DNA from: Anniella stebbinsi | Taxonomy: Eukaryota; Chordata; Lepidosauria; Squamata; Anniellidae | DNA length: 64,000 nucleotides | Direction: 5' to 3' | Assembly: GCA_029215795.1 (NCBI GenBank) | Contig: JARDYH010000002.1 | Coordinates: forward strand, 21,073,001 to 21,137,000 | Shown: piece after piece, positions 12,592 to 23,451 of the stretch | Position numbering within the stretch: position 1 is the first letter of the stretch | Layout of the letters: every line of letters begins with the position of its first letter | The notes under the pieces: generated by a model | The model's input: only the letters and a program-made list of their open reading frames with translations | Databases searched by the model: none | What the model was told of the DNA's origin: nothing | Made by a program: the position numbers and the translations under genes

Positions 12592-13962
12592 ATGTGTTAT
12601 CACTTTCTCTCCATTGTATCTTCACAAAAAATTTAATCGAGTGCATGAATTTATTCTCTTTTTTTAAAAAAAATAACTATTCGCTAAACGCTAGCCAAAT
12701 ATATTGTGAGCTGCTTATGCAATTTATCCGCTAGAAAAATGGAAGGCATTTTAGCCCCTTGGGACTATCCTTTCAATTAAAAAAAAGGGGGGATGTAAAA
12801 CTTAAGCCCAAATAGCATAAAACCTAAAATGTGGTTTAAAAAGTATAGAAAAACCTATTGTCAAAATACCGGGTCATGTTTTTACAGTTGGACTGGGGGA
12901 TTGCAGAACAATGCAGACCAGAACGGGAGAGGAATCTTCATTAGATGATACTGCATGGCTGTGTTCCTCAAACTTTGAGCCGCTGCATTGTTTCAGATGG
13001 GTGGCACTGTCCCTGTCCACGTCCTGCCCACCACTCCCTCCCAGACAGCAGGGTATTGTTGCCACTAGCCAGCTGGCTTTCGTGCCACACCTGTACTAGG
13101 AGAAGACAGAGGGGAGGATGGAATGGATGGATGGATGTAGAAGACTGAGGGAAGGAGACAGAGGCAGAGTGGAGCTAACTATGAACTGACAATGGAGCAC
13201 TTGACCACCTCAGCCACCTCCTTTTGGCCGAGATGGAAAACTGACACCCACTAGCAATGGCAGCCCCACTCCAGAGCATGGAGGAGGACAAGCCGGGATC
13301 CCTCACTGCCTCCTTTTTGTTTTCATTCTCTTTGCTGTCACCTTTGTCCACTACTATTGCGACGATGCTTCTACATGACTCACTGCTACCAGGGCTTTGT
13401 GCTTCAGGGGAGATGTTAGCAGACTCAGCATTGGGGAGCATGTTGCTCCAGAGGCTGCCAGGAACTAGGGTTGGCAGCAAGTCCTGCAGGAGTAGCATCC
13501 CAACAGCCATGGCCAAGGGTGACAGCAAGGGAGGGATAATGAAGAGGAGGTTGCGAAGAATTATGGCTTGTTCCTCTCCTTGTTGTCCACATCTCCCCCA
13601 TCAATGATGATCTTCTCCATCCCCTGGGGCAAGGCTCCACGTGGGCAAACATAGCCAGCCAAGCTCATGCCTGGAATTTGTGAAGGAAGGAACACGGTCA
13701 CATTGTGCCTGGGATCCAGTGTGGATCCCATTGAGCCTGTCTGCATTCAGCAGCAGCAGCAACAGGAGGAGGAGGCGGAGGAGGAGGAGGAAGCACCTGA
13801 ATGACATCAGCTGGGCCATCTCCATTTCTTCCTTTGGCTGGTTGTAGTGTCAGTCTTAGCACTAAGTGATCATCAACTCATTCCCCTAGATTTTGCTTCT
13901 CAACATGAGCACACAGCGATTTCTGAAGTTGCCAGTAGGATCCATCACTCATTGGACCGCTT
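12592..13962. other. Unrecognised intronic sequence after the hAT-derived gene
   Basis: 12870-13860 is more GC-rich and has CAGCAGCAGCAGCAAC followed by impure GGA repeats at 13746-13795. ORFs occur on both strands with no recognisable content. Confidence 0.45.
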
Positions 13963-14390
13963 CAGATTTATTTATTGATTTATTTACTTTAATTTCATTT
14001 CTATACCACCCACAGCTGAAGTTCTCTGGGCTGTTCACAAACATTAAAACCACAGGGTACTTCATAAAATATAAAATATGGATGCTTAAAACCACAATAT
14101 AAAAGTGCAACCAGAATGAAAACCAGAATGCAGAGTTTTAAAAGACAGGTTTAAAACAAGAGAGCTAAAAGGTTGAGATGGTAAAATGCTAATGTACCGG
14201 GAAAATAAAAAGGTCTTCACCTGGCACCAAAAGGAATACAATGCAGGCGCCAGGGAGCTCATTCCACAGTCACGGTGCCACAGGAGAAAACGCCCTCTAC
14301 CTGGTTGCCACCTGCCTCACTTCCTGTGGCACGGACTCAAGGAGAAGGACCCCTGAAGATGATCTTAGGGTTCAGGAAGGTACATATGAG
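13963..14390 (-). repeat. L2-type LINE 3' end, antisense
   Basis: It starts TTTATTTATTGATTTATTTA, then TATACCACCCACAGCTGAAG and TTCTCTGGGCTGTTCACAAA. It includes the GGGAGCTCATTCCACAG block at 14250 and ends near GGTACATATGAGAAGGG. Confidence 0.75.
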
Positions 14391-15600
14391 AAGGGAAAAT
14401 GATAATGATGTCCTACGACCAAAAACGTTCTTGAACTTCCTGCCAAATTATCTTTCATGTGTATGTAACTGTAAGGTTTGTGGTACAATGAGATGTCCAT
14501 GTCAAAACACAGTGGTCAAATGTACAAATTTTTGTAAATGTTTGGAAAAGAACTGCAAAAATGCTTATGTTAAACTGCTTTAATATTTATGTATTTTTTA
14601 TGTTTTAGTTAGTCTTTATATACTATGGGCCTGTTCAGAAGACACCTTAAACCTTCTGGTTAAGGCTTTTGGTTAAGCAGCAGGGTTTAAGGTGTCTTGT
14701 GCAATTTGTTTTGCTAAACCATGCTCACTCAATTACCACAGTCAGACCATGCAGCAGGGTTAGCTGCTCTAACCATGGCTTAAAGTGTTGTGTGTGACAG
14801 CACGGCTTGTGCTTAGTGCTAACCCCAGAGAACCACAGTTTCGCTAACCAGAGAGCCTGAAATGTCATCTGAACAGGCCCATTGTTTAGCTCAAAATCAA
14901 GAGTTATCCTGGAAATCAAAATTATCAAGAGAACACTCGTTCCAGTCATAATTTCATATTTTTCATTTCACCAAACCTGAAAAGAGAAGAACCCATTAAA
15001 TATGATTGCATATATCAATAAATGTTTGGACGCCATTTTTAAAAATGGTGGAAGGACAGCCTTTCCATCAAAATTAATGCCATATTGACCACCTTGGCCC
15101 AAAAAAACTATAGTTTAAAGCCCAAATCACTTTTGTATGTTGATTCGTCAAGTCAATGAGAAAATGAGACAACATTTCAGCGCCATCTTGGGAAATGGTG
15201 GAAGGAGTACTCTGACAATTAAAATAACATATTCTTTGAACTCCTTGACCCTGAAAACCTATAATTTGATACCAAACACAAGATAGTAACTTCTGTGGTT
15301 GACGAAAACTAGCGACCTAAAGAAAATTGTCTGCCATTTTGAAAATAGCACCTAAAAAGTTTCGCACAAGAATCAGAATGTCTATCCTAATTATTATGTT
15401 AATCCAATACTTCAAGATCACATATCAGCAGAGAAAATCTCTGGACCTCAAAATTTTTATGGGGGTATATTGTGGGGACTGGATTAACAGTGCTTACTTT
15501 GGCTTAACAGTGATAGAGGGATCACTTTTTATCAGCAACTGCTACAAAGACCCACGCTGGAAATGACACCCCAAAACTTTTTTTTTAATCATCTGCAATT
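14391..15600 (+). pseudogene. CXC-type cysteine-rich fragment with tandem 3' repeats, unidentified element
   Basis: 14401-14583 reads VLRPKTFLNFLPNYLSCVCN, then CKVCGTMRCPCQ, KCTNFCKCLEKNC and a stop at 14581-14583. The Cys spacing (CxCxxC, CxC, C, CxC) is like tesmin/TSO1 CXC modules, which also occur at the ends of some transposon proteins. I do not recognise the parent. After the MITE at 14627, diverged units of about 150 bp repeat from 15025 (GCCATTTTTAAAAATGGTGG) and 15181 (GCCATCTTGGGAAATGGTGG), with a third start at 15331. Only the end of the protein is present. Confidence 0.45.
14627..14880. mobile_element. PIF/Harbinger-like MITE, copy 1
   Basis: Termini GGGCCTGTTCAGAAGACACC and TGTCATCTGAACAGGCCC. 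The core has TTAAGCAGCAGGGTTTAAGG. It is closely similar to 48520-48775. Confidence 0.68.
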
Positions 15601-17433
15601 AATAAAAGAAATGACGAAATGGGTCTTTTGAGATTATTTTAATGCAGCAGAAATTGCAGAAAAGTGAAGAAAGGCACCTGCAGAATGAAATATTTTTGGA
15701 GTAAAAACAAGTTGAGGATATTGTCTTCCTTCCTTATACACCAAGGATAGTTCCTGTGCATTCCGGATAAGACACCTTAAATACACCTGACTCTAGAAGG
15801 TACCACATAATCCATGCAAGCTTCTTCAGTTCCTTGATGCTTTCAGATTTTGCCCTTGCAACTCTAGATGTAGAACTCTGCTACCTTCAAATGCATGCAT
15901 AGTTTGATTAACTAACTGGCTGACAAAGTAGAGCTTGCTAAAAGTAGTCATGCGCAAGAGGTCACTGTGCATCAGCAGAGGATCCTTCTCTCCACCCCAC
16001 TCCGCCTGGACTCCTGGGTCACTACATGGCAATGGAAGCTTAGAAGATGGGGAGGATCATTTGAAGCACAATTTGCATGGGTGCCCATATACCTTGTGCA
16101 TCCTGTCCTCCACACTGCAGGGCAGCATCTTTGGAATAGGGAAAATTGATGTAAATACTTATATCTGCTTAGGTGCACACATGTTCTGTAGTCAAGGGAT
16201 TGTAGCGAAATACCTTATTTAAAACTTCCTCAAGTCTTTTGTAAACTGTGTATGGAAACGTGGATGATTTACAGTCTGACCAGTTATCATTTTTGCCTCT
16301 CAAATGTTTTTGCGGCTTCAAAACCAGTCAGCATGTCAGATATCATTTTAAGACAAGAAATAATCATTGATTATTGATCAGGGCCAGTCCGCACAGCCAA
16401 ATAAGTTACTGTATACGTGGATCAAGTGGATCCATGCAGCATCTGGCCATGTAGTAAATCCACCCACACATAATTTACTGCTGAATGTCTGGTGAAAAGA
16501 AATGGGTGAATTGCTGGCATGGCAAATGCGGACTGAGCTGCATGTTTGCAGGGCCGGCCCTACCACAAGATAGAGTGAGGCAGCCATCTCAGGCAGCACA
16601 TTTTAAAAGGGCAGCAAAGTTTTAGCTCTTCAGTTTGTTAATATTGTATTTTTACTGTTAAAGTTGAGGAAAGGCGGTTGTGGGATTTTCTGCCTCATGT
16701 GGCTAAATAAGATGTCTGGCTTTGCATCCTATGCACCTTGATTTGGGTGGGTGAAGGTCGTCATTTGCTGTTCCATCTCAGGCAGCAAAATGCCCTGGCC
16801 CAGCCCTACACATTTGGCATGTGCCAAGGCATGCACATGTCTGCTTCAGGAAGTGCCAGAATGCTGCACAGATCAGATCAGTTCCCATCACATCATTTTG
16901 ACTTCGTGAGTTCAGTCTAAGGACCAAATTTGATGATGATGATAAATGCTTCTTTGCATTTAGCATGCAGATTCCTTTTCAAGCATCCGTTGTGGGTACA
17001 GGGGGGCTGATAATTATCAGGTTTGCAGCAGGCATGTTGTTGGGGAAATTTAACTCTCCTTCCATACTGTAGTCCCGCCCGCCCCCCAAAATCCCTCCTC
17101 TGAAACTGCTACTTGCATTTGGAGGAAGGAAAATCCTCTGTTGGCTTCAGCAGGGAGGATTTTCTCCCAACGCAAACAGCCATTTCAGATTAGGGATTTT
17201 GGTCAATATATAGCAGGAGAGGAAAGGGTTAGTTTCCCCCTCCATGTCTCCTGTGATCCCAACAATTATTAACTGATCTTTGGTAAGCAGTTGGTACTTA
17301 CCAAAGCATGTCACATGCATGCATTGGTACATGCAAAAGTTTCAACTCGGTATGCAACTGATGCAGTTTGCATTGGGATGCGAGGGAGAGAGAAACCCTG
17401 CATGGTAAATGTGAAAACATATTTAACATTATG
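15601..17433. other. SPEF2 intron, unrecognised apart from one MITE
   Basis: Only the element at 16551-16808 is recognised. The remainder shows no coding signal. Confidence 0.5.
16551..16808. mobile_element. MITE with GGGCCGGCCCTA termini
   Basis: GGGCCGGCCCTACCACAAG at the left and CCCTGGCCCAGCCCTA at the right. Inner TCTCAGGCAGCA occurs in both halves. Confidence 0.6.
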
Positions 17434-17753
17434 TAGGCTGACCATCTGAAAAGGAGAACAGGGCTCATGTAACTTTAACAGTTGTAGAGAAAAGGGTATT
17501 TCAGCCGGTGTCATCTGTATGCAATTAGTTCCTGATGCAATTCCCTCTTCATCACAACTGTTAAAGGTGCAGGCACTCTACTAGAGTGACCATATACAAA
17601 AGAAGGCAGGGCCCCTGCAACTTTAACTGTTGTGATGCAGAGGGAATTTCACCAGGAACTAATTGCATACAAATGACACCGGCTGAAATTCCCTTGTCTC
17701 TACAACTGTTAAAGTGACATGAGCCCTGTCCTCCTTTTCAGATGGTCAGCCTA
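17434..17753. mobile_element. 320-bp palindromic hAT-type MITE, copy 1
   Basis: Terminal repeats are TAGGCTGACCATCTG and CAGATGGTCAGCCTA. Inner arms carry AGGAACTAATTGCATAC and its complement. ACATTATG lies directly left and three bases beyond the right end. Confidence 0.75.
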
Positions 17754-20203
17754 ATGACATTATGTCTAGTTTGGCCCATGGAGCTATAGACATGACTGCT
17801 GATGTGAAGAGGATGAGGTTTTGTTTTTGGTTTTTTTAAAACTTAACTGCATTTATATCATTTAGATCAGGTGCTTGTACTGGTCCCAGACCAAAGCAAA
17901 CTTTGTTAAATTATATCTCTGTGCTATTGAACAGAAAAAGATTGCATACCATATGGGTTACAAATACTCCCCATTTTAATTGTTATAAATACATTTTGTT
18001 TTATCACTAAAGAGCTGAGCAATTTCTCTCTCTAAAACTATCTTTATGTTAGCTGCTTGGCTTGTGCATGTATCTATAGTTGCTACAAGCTATCTTGCAT
18101 GGGGCTTCTCTTTTTTTAAAAAAAAGTGGGGGGAAGTAAAATTGAATTATTTACTTGTAGTAATTTTGATTCCTCCACGGATAGCTTGTAGTTCCTCTAA
18201 AGATCCACACTTTATTCACCACCTTCTTTCAGATGTAGTTATATGAAATGATAGCTGGCTTTAATTGGATCAGGTCTCCCAAACTTTATTTCTTGTATAT
18301 CACTTTTCCTGCAAGCATCTCAAGGCAGTGTACATGGTTTCTCTCCCCAACAATTTTATCCTCACAATAACAATGTGAGATATGTAGGGTAGAGAGATCT
18401 AACATCTGGAAACTTCACTGGAATCTTGGTAAAAATTCTTATTATGTGAGTGGATGCTACAGATAGCTTCACACTCACTTCTACTTACATCACCGTTGAC
18501 TACATTGCCATGTTCTGTGGTCCCTTGAAGCTCAGTAGGGAAGCTGGTAGCAAGATCAAGGCAAAGCAGGAAGAAAGTAAGTCCTTGGATAGCTCCAAGT
18601 GGGTCTTGCTGGTTGGAATTCTCTCCTACTAGGACAATAGGAGGTTGTTGTCTCAGCAAGGACAACTTAAAGCCAACTGAAGCCTTATGTAGGCTGGCAA
18701 GACCTGTGGTGTGACCCACTCTGCCCCTCCTGGTGAGAGCTAACTAGATTGTTAGTTCCTGGAGGGGACTAACTAAATTGTCACCTGATTTTGTAGCCTG
18801 AGGCTATTGCGAAGTTGGGGAAATGGAGATTCTGCCAAGGACACATCCTCTGAACCAGAGGACATTGGCAAGGCTGTGTCCTCTGGCCAGGAGACCCCTA
18901 AATCAGGCACTGACTGTCCATCCCCCGAGGAAGTACCCTGTGTCTTGTCCTTATCAAAATCTTGTGCTGCACGCTAGAAGGCCTAAGGCCTGGGGGAGGG
19001 GGGGGTTCATGACACAAGTTGCTTCTTGGTAAATGCATTCACCCTAAGTGGAAATTTAGGGCACAAACCTATGGTCCCTGAGAGGATGTCTTGGGGACCA
19101 TAGGATATTGTGGACCCCCCCCCCCCTTTCTGTGTGCAATGGAAGGAGTGTGCCATTGAAAACCTCATTTGGGTGTCAGAAAGCTATTCTGCTATCATTC
19201 CCCCACCCTTGAGGCTTCCATGATACTAAAGACTGAAGCCCTGAGGGGGGGGGGGGTACCTGGGCTGGACTGGGTGAGGCCTTGGATCCACTGGGTCCAA
19301 GCCCTTCTGTTCTCCCAACATGACCCCTCAAATTGGGGGAAACTATGCCAGCCCTGAAACTGGTGGAAGTATTTCTCCTCCCAATAGAAGCAATTTAAAT
19401 GGTAAAGAAAAGGCATCCTCCCACCTTCCGCTCTTGCCATCCTAAGACTTTCCTGGCTTTGGGTTTGGCATGGGTTCTTGCTCCTCCACCATCATAGAAC
19501 TGATCTGCCCATCTGAATCAACAATACAGAATAATGGCGATTTCAAAAGTGTCGCTGATGGCTGCACTTTTTGCAACTCCAGTAATACATCAAATATCCC
19601 TAAGGAACATCATCCATTCAAGTAGCATATCTACTTCGAAGTGGCAATTTATCAAATGTGGCCTGTTCCCAAATGAGCATGTATAGGACCTGCTTTTTAG
19701 CATGAGTGTATTCCACACAAGTTCCATCTTTAGTTGCAGACATCTGGAATAGATAAGATGAAAAGAAAGTACAAAACAAGGCAGGGGGGGAAGAAAAAAG
19801 GAGAAACAGCCTGTTTAAGGCTGCAGATTAAACCCACTTTGCACAATAATGTTAATGATTTGTTTAAGCTCATTTTAAAAACTAGTAATGCTGCGAATCT
19901 AAACAGACTTGCTAGAAAGCAAACCTCCTTAAACACAGGAGGTCTTACTCCTGAGTAAACATGAACAGAACCACATTTTTCAGTTTCTTATTTGATTATG
20001 GTTGATTGAGGGATACGCACAGTTACACATAGTATGCCTTTTTTATTGAAATTATAGACTATATAGAACTATAGAGTAAATTACAGCTACCATGCAAGTA
20101 ATTAAAAACTAGAGAGATATCAAGAAATGAAAATATGACAGGTTTTACATTGTTTCTGTGAATTTTAACACGAGACCATTTTTTTTCTTTTCTCTTTGCC
20201 TAG
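17754..20203. other. SPEF2 intron before exon 2 of window
   Basis: Contains a probable antisense SINE at 18260-18405, a C run at 19116-19127 and a G run near 19245. The polypyrimidine tract of the next acceptor is at 20181-20201. Confidence 0.5.
18260..18405 (-). repeat. Probable SINE fragment, antisense
   Basis: TTTTATCCTCACAATAACAA TGTGAG is the reverse of the common SINE tail CTCACA..TTGTGAGGATAAAA. Confidence 0.4.
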
Positions 20204-20310
20204 GTTTAATACCCAGCAAAACATTCACTGACCTTGTTTTTGACTTGATTACTTTGAACCTTGGGTCAAACTTGCTTCCTGATTCCTGGATGCACATCTC
20301 CATTTATGAT
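20204..20310 (+). CDS. SPEF2: SPEF2 coding exon 2 of window
   Basis: The acceptor TCTCTTTGCCTAG is followed by two bases that complete the split Gly codon, then LIPSKTFTDLVFDLITLNLG and on to WMHISIYD. The TLNLGxNxLPDxWM block resembles the C-terminal part of vertebrate SPEF2 that I recall. The donor must be GAT|GTGGGT, since that keeps phase 0 and makes the next exon start with LQNLASLL. GTGGGT is a weak 5' splice site. An alternative downstream GTATTT site would break the frame. The exon is 107 bp and sits only about 0.5 kb upstream of a 6-kb transposon nest. Confidence 0.88.
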
Positions 20311-20846
20311 GTGGGTATTTATTTATTCGTTATTTAAAATATTTATATGCTGCCTTCCAGGGCCAGAGCCCTCGTATGCCAGAGTACAACAATAAAATGC
20401 ATATAATAAAATTCACAATAAAACAAGATGTGGTAATAAAAGCAGCAAAAGTTTCACAAAACAACGAACAACAGAGTCTACAACACAATTGCAGCTATAA
20501 CCCAGTCTGATAAACATAGGCATGTGCAGCGCATGTCATCAGAGTGTGTAGTGGGGGCCAGGAAAGTGTGCTTTCCGGGCTCCAGAAAGTGTGTAATTCC
20601 CCCAGGGCATGCTAATGGTGGCTGCTAATGTAATGGTGGCCCACTTGGAGCAGAAGAGGGGAAGGCACGCTTTCCTTGCCCCCCACTGCTCAGCTCTTAA
20701 AGGCCCCAATTGGGAGCAGTGGGCAGGTGGGAAAGCGTGTTTTCCAAGGCCTCCGGAAAGTGCGTAATTCCCCCGGGCATGCTAATGGCAGCCACCATTA
20801 GTGTGTCCAAGGGAATTTTCCACTTCTTCTTCGTGGTCTCTGTGCA

Positions 20847-20977
20847 TCACACACATGGGCTCGCGCCGGCGCCGAGCCCCAATCGGGAAACTTCCATAGC
20901 TAGCCTAGCGTTTTGGCGGGAACCCCTCCCCCCACCATCTCACCGCGCATGCTCCGGGTTCCCGCCTACCTCAGTTC
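20847..20977 (+). repeat. DIRS left inverted terminal repeat
   Basis: It starts TCACACACATGGGCTCG and ends CCGCCTACCTCAGTTC. It is the reverse complement of 26623-26753 along its whole 131 bases as read by eye, including the GC-rich GGCGCCG block. Confidence 0.92.
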
Positions 20978-21156
20978 TTCTTCGACCGCTGGTGAATTCG
21001 CCTCGCGGGAGACTTCCTCCGACATTCGTCGTTCGTATACCTTTTTAGATAAAGTAATAATAGTTAGTTAGCTTAGCGTAGTACTGTTATTGTTAGTTAA
21101 AAAAAAAAAAAAAAAAAAAAGTAAATTAGTTAATTAGTTAGTGGTTTCAGCTCAGG

Positions 21157-23451
21157 TTGGGCTCGTCTGCTGCCGTTATGGCGCAGGCCGCCCTTTTCAA
21201 GCATTGCCTGAAATGTAAGGCAAAACTCACTCTCACGGACGGACACTCCCTCTGCCTACTGTGCCTGGGAGAAGGCCACGTCGTGGAAACCTGCTCCCAT
21301 TGCATGTCGTTTTCCCGCCAAACCCGCCGAAATCGAGCCGATAGGCTGCGCAGTCTGCTCTGGAGCAATGCTCTATCAGCGGTGGACAGGCAAAAGGAGT
21401 TGCCCAGATCGCCTCGGGACACTGCGTCCGAGCGCGCCTACTCAACTTCTGGGGAGCGCGGGCGGCCGCCAGTAAGTCGCTCAAACCCAGCATCGCCCGG
21501 CACCATTTCACCATCAATGGTTGCCGAGGGACTTGTGGGCTTGGACATGCCGATGGGACTCCAACCCCCCAAAAAAGCCGACAAAACTCATTCTTCGAGG
21601 TCGAAAAAGCATAAGGACAAATCGACTTTCTCAAGGTCTTCAGTACCGCCGCCGCCGACATCGACGCCATCGACGTCGAAGAGGTCGGCTCCAGAAGCGA
21701 CGTCGACATCGAGGCCGAAAAAGAAAAAACGCTCGACACCGACTGGGTCGACACCTACTCCACCGGCGTCGGCGCAGCAACAGTTGTCCTCGACACCGAG
21801 GATTTCGCAGCCCTCATCGACTCCGCCGACACAAACTCTGCCGCCTTCGACACCACGGGCCGCTCGCCCGGCATCGACGTCGGTACCGCCTGCGTCGGAA
21901 CCACGGGGCACACATCGAGCGTCTACTCCGAGGGATAGGGCCACTTCACTACCGCCCAGACCACTTCGCTCTCCCCCTAGCCAACGGGACGCTTCATCAG
22001 AGATTGACATCTCTGAGATCGTGACCGTGGATCAGCTCGGTTCGGAGGACCACCCTGGCCTCGATACCGTATGCCACGGTACCGCGTTACCTATTTCACT
22101 GGACTCTGATCTAGACCCGGATCTCCCGCCTTCACCGCGATCGCGGACGTCAGGAGCCACCAGGGAGCGGTCACGGTCGCCCTCGCGCTCCAGGTCTCAG
22201 GATTGGGATGCCTATTCTGATCGAGCTCACAGAGCCCCAAGCAGGCAACCTCACAAGCGTTTTCAGTTTGACCCGTATACGGGAAAGCGGCTTACCCCTG
22301 TCGTCCCGGAGAGTCGGACATCTTCTAAGACACTGCAGATGCCAGTGGCATCACGACAAGAGTCTTCCCCGGCATCAGTAGAGGACTATGCATCTGACAC
22401 CTCTTCAATGCCGTCTCCTCAGCCGTCGGCGCCATCCCCTACAGATGGAGTCATGGGTTCGGACAGAGTTTCACCTTCATTAGAGTTGGGGGCATTCTCG
22501 GACCAAATGCAGCGTATGGCACAATCTCTAGGTCTTGACTTACAGCAGCCTAAACAGCCCTTAAAGGACAAAATATATGATGTCATGTACCTGGATCCGA
22601 CTCCTCAACCTACGCTCCCGGTGGTGCCTACGCTTCTACAGACGCTGCAAGAATCGTGGCCTAATCCAGCCACGGCTGGCCCTACCTCAAAAAGACTGGA
22701 CGCGCTCTACAAGATTCAGGAAGCGGACGCTCCGTTCCTCTTTACACACCCCAAACCCAATTCCATTGTGGTGGAGTCCTCGGTGGGGAGGACGGGTAAG
22801 TCCCACGCCGCTCCTACTGACAAGGAGGGAAGGAAGCTGGATGCGGTGGGCCGGAAAATTTATTCTTCAGCGGCACTTGGATTCAAAGTGGCAAATTACC
22901 AGGCCACTATGGCCCGGTATCAACTGTTCTTATGGGACAAGATTTCCACGCTCACCGATTATTTGCCGGACGATCAGCGCGATTTGGCCAGAGTTTTCCA
23001 GACAGAGGCGGCAAGACTCTCAAGACAACAGTTGGCGACTGCCAACCATCAAACAGACTGTACTGCCAAGGCTATGATGGCGGCGGTTGCCCTACGCCGT
23101 CATGCTTGGCTTAGGTCGTCGAACTTACCTGTAGAAACGAAGACCCGGATCGAGGATCTCCCTTTTGATGGGGAGGGTCTTTTTCACGCCACGACAGACA
23201 CCACTATGGATGTCATTCACAAAGCGAAAATGACAGCCAAAAAGATGGGCGTACCATCACACCAACATCACCAACAACCGCCACGACAACGCCGCTGGTA
23301 TCGTCCGCTCCCATACCAGCCGCGACAGCAACAGGACCGCTCGCAGCGCTACCAACCGCAGCAGACGCAGTCCGCTTACCAGGCACGGAAGCCTTCATCC
23401 CGCTTCACCAAACCACGGAAGCAGGACTATGGAGCCAAACGGCGCCTTTGA
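21157..23451 (+). CDS. DIRS ORF1, Gag-like protein
   Basis: A 764-residue ORF. A start at 21178 (MAQAALFKHCLKCKAKL) is an alternative to 21157. The N terminus has a Cys/His cluster (CLKC, then LCLLCLGEGH, then CSHC) like the putative zinc module of vertebrate DIRS Gag. About 350 residues rich in Ser, Pro, Thr and Arg follow, encoded by TCGAC/CCG-type repeats. The conserved core reads LKDKIYDVMYLDPTP and FLFTHPKPNSIVVES (22563-22770). A basic Gln/Arg-rich tail ends in KPRKQDYGAKRRL. It presumably coats the RNA intermediate. The frame is unbroken. It overlaps the RT ORF by 23 bases, so RT may be reached by reinitiation or frameshift. Confidence 0.88.
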   Translation: MGSSAAVMAQAALFKHCLKCKAKLTLTDGHSLCLLCLGEGHVVETCSHCMSFSRQTRRNRADRLRSLLWSNALSAVDRQKELPRSPRDTASERAYSTSGERGRPPVSRSNPASPGTISPSMVAEGLVGLDMPMGLQPPKKADKTHSSRSKKHKDKSTFSRSSVPPPPTSTPSTSKRSAPEATSTSRPKKKKRSTPTGSTPTPPASAQQQLSSTPRISQPSSTPPTQTLPPSTPRAARPASTSVPPASEPRGTHRASTPRDRATSLPPRPLRSPPSQRDASSEIDISEIVTVDQLGSEDHPGLDTVCHGTALPISLDSDLDPDLPPSPRSRTSGATRERSRSPSRSRSQDWDAYSDRAHRAPSRQPHKRFQFDPYTGKRLTPVVPESRTSSKTLQMPVASRQESSPASVEDYASDTSSMPSPQPSAPSPTDGVMGSDRVSPSLELGAFSDQMQRMAQSLGLDLQQPKQPLKDKIYDVMYLDPTPQPTLPVVPTLLQTLQESWPNPATAGPTSKRLDALYKIQEADAPFLFTHPKPNSIVVESSVGRTGKSHAAPTDKEGRKLDAVGRKIYSSAALGFKVANYQATMARYQLFLWDKISTLTDYLPDDQRDLARVFQTEAARLSRQQLATANHQTDCTAKAMMAAVALRRHAWLRSSNLPVETKTRIEDLPFDGEGLFHATTDTTMDVIHKAKMTAKKMGVPSHQHHQQPPRQRRWYRPLPYQPRQQQDRSQRYQPQQTQSAYQARKPSSRFTKPRKQDYGAKRRL

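Noticed and set aside
14275..14583. 102-codon ORF as an intact gene
   Set aside because: Its first half is antisense L2 3' sequence. Only the second half carries the CXC module, so it is a chance fusion across an insertion boundary.
21588..22010. 140-codon minus-strand frame within DIRS Gag
   Set aside because: Shadow of the TCGAC/CCG-rich Ser/Pro region; Asp/Gly/Val-rich with no family signal.
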